64,000 nucleotides of DNA, from NCBI GenBank assembly GCA_035610835.1, contig CM069445.1, positions 32,600,811 through 32,664,810 on the forward strand, in the 5' to 3' direction. Numbering within the stretch: position 1 is the first letter of the stretch; the number at the start of each line of letters is the position of its first letter. A model generated the notes under the pieces. That model ran no database searches. It was not told the origin of the DNA and saw only the letters and a list, made by a program, of their open reading frames with translations. The stretch comes from Ophiura sarsii (lineage: Eukaryota > Echinodermata > Ophiuroidea > Amphilepidida > Ophiuridae). Positions 63,950 through 64,000 of the stretch are shown here, piece after piece. The translations under genes and the position numbers were made by a program.

Positions 63950-64000
63950 ATTGGCACGGCACAAGTGAATTCAAGTACAACAACTACTGACAGTGTTACT
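63950..64000 (+). CDS. candidate second exon of the signal-peptide gene, runs off the window
   Basis: After CTATCTTTTAAATATAG the plus frame in phase 0 reads IGTAQVNSSTTTTDSVT, a Ser/Thr-rich stretch suitable for an extracellular stalk. It would follow directly on the Cys-Gln ending of 61323-61403. Only 51 bases are visible. Confidence 0.3.
   Translation, partial: MGTAQVNSSTTTTDSVT

Overview
This is AT-rich, intron-rich animal nuclear DNA. Two conserved housekeeping genes face each other: a complete five-exon RPL18A (plus strand, 12228-20265) and a nearly complete ACAD9 (minus strand, 57660-26723, 15 coding exons identified, one short exon not found). Long introns, a TOP-type ribosomal-protein promoter, tRNA-derived SINEs, many hAT-like MITEs with poly-G tracts and an Ngaro/PAT-type tyrosine-recombinase retrotransposon suggest a marine invertebrate, perhaps an ambulacrarian (hemichordate or echinoderm). 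That placement is an impression, not a demonstrated result.

Layout. 1-1760: a 75-bp minisatellite that stays open on the minus strand, bounded by a good 3' splice site, probably the edge of another minus-strand gene. 1.8-12.1 kb: intergenic DNA full of MITEs, SINE fragments, a foldback-prone repeat family, and remnants of a GIY-YIG retroelement and another retroelement ORF. 12.1-20.5 kb: RPL18A, with three near-identical C/D-box snoRNA candidates in introns 1, 3 and 4 and a decayed fourth copy. 20.5-26.7 kb: intergenic, with MITEs, a tandem dimer and a 600-bp foldback element next to the ACAD9 stop. 26.7-57.7 kb: ACAD9, whose intron between coding exons 7 and 8 carries the 5.7-kb YR retrotransposon (39272-44987) in antisense. 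57.7-61.3 kb: degenerate tandem repeats and a TIR/TSD-bounded element carrying a 150-bp acidic-coding repeat. 61.3-64 kb: two more TIR elements inside what may be the first intron of a plus-strand gene for a secreted or membrane protein (candidate exons 61323-61403 and 63950 to the window edge).

How the parts work together. RPL18A makes a 60S ribosomal protein and its introns probably supply snoRNAs that guide rRNA 2'-O-methylation, so one transcript would serve ribosome assembly twice. ACAD9 is a mitochondrial acyl-CoA dehydrogenase-family flavoprotein needed for complex I assembly. The rest is mobile or repetitive DNA. The strongest candidates for undescribed biology are the within-gene snoRNA amplification, the minisatellite carrying an intact 5' splice site in each unit, the YR element with identical termini but broken genes and a triplicated mini-intron-like segment, and the acidic-repeat transposon.
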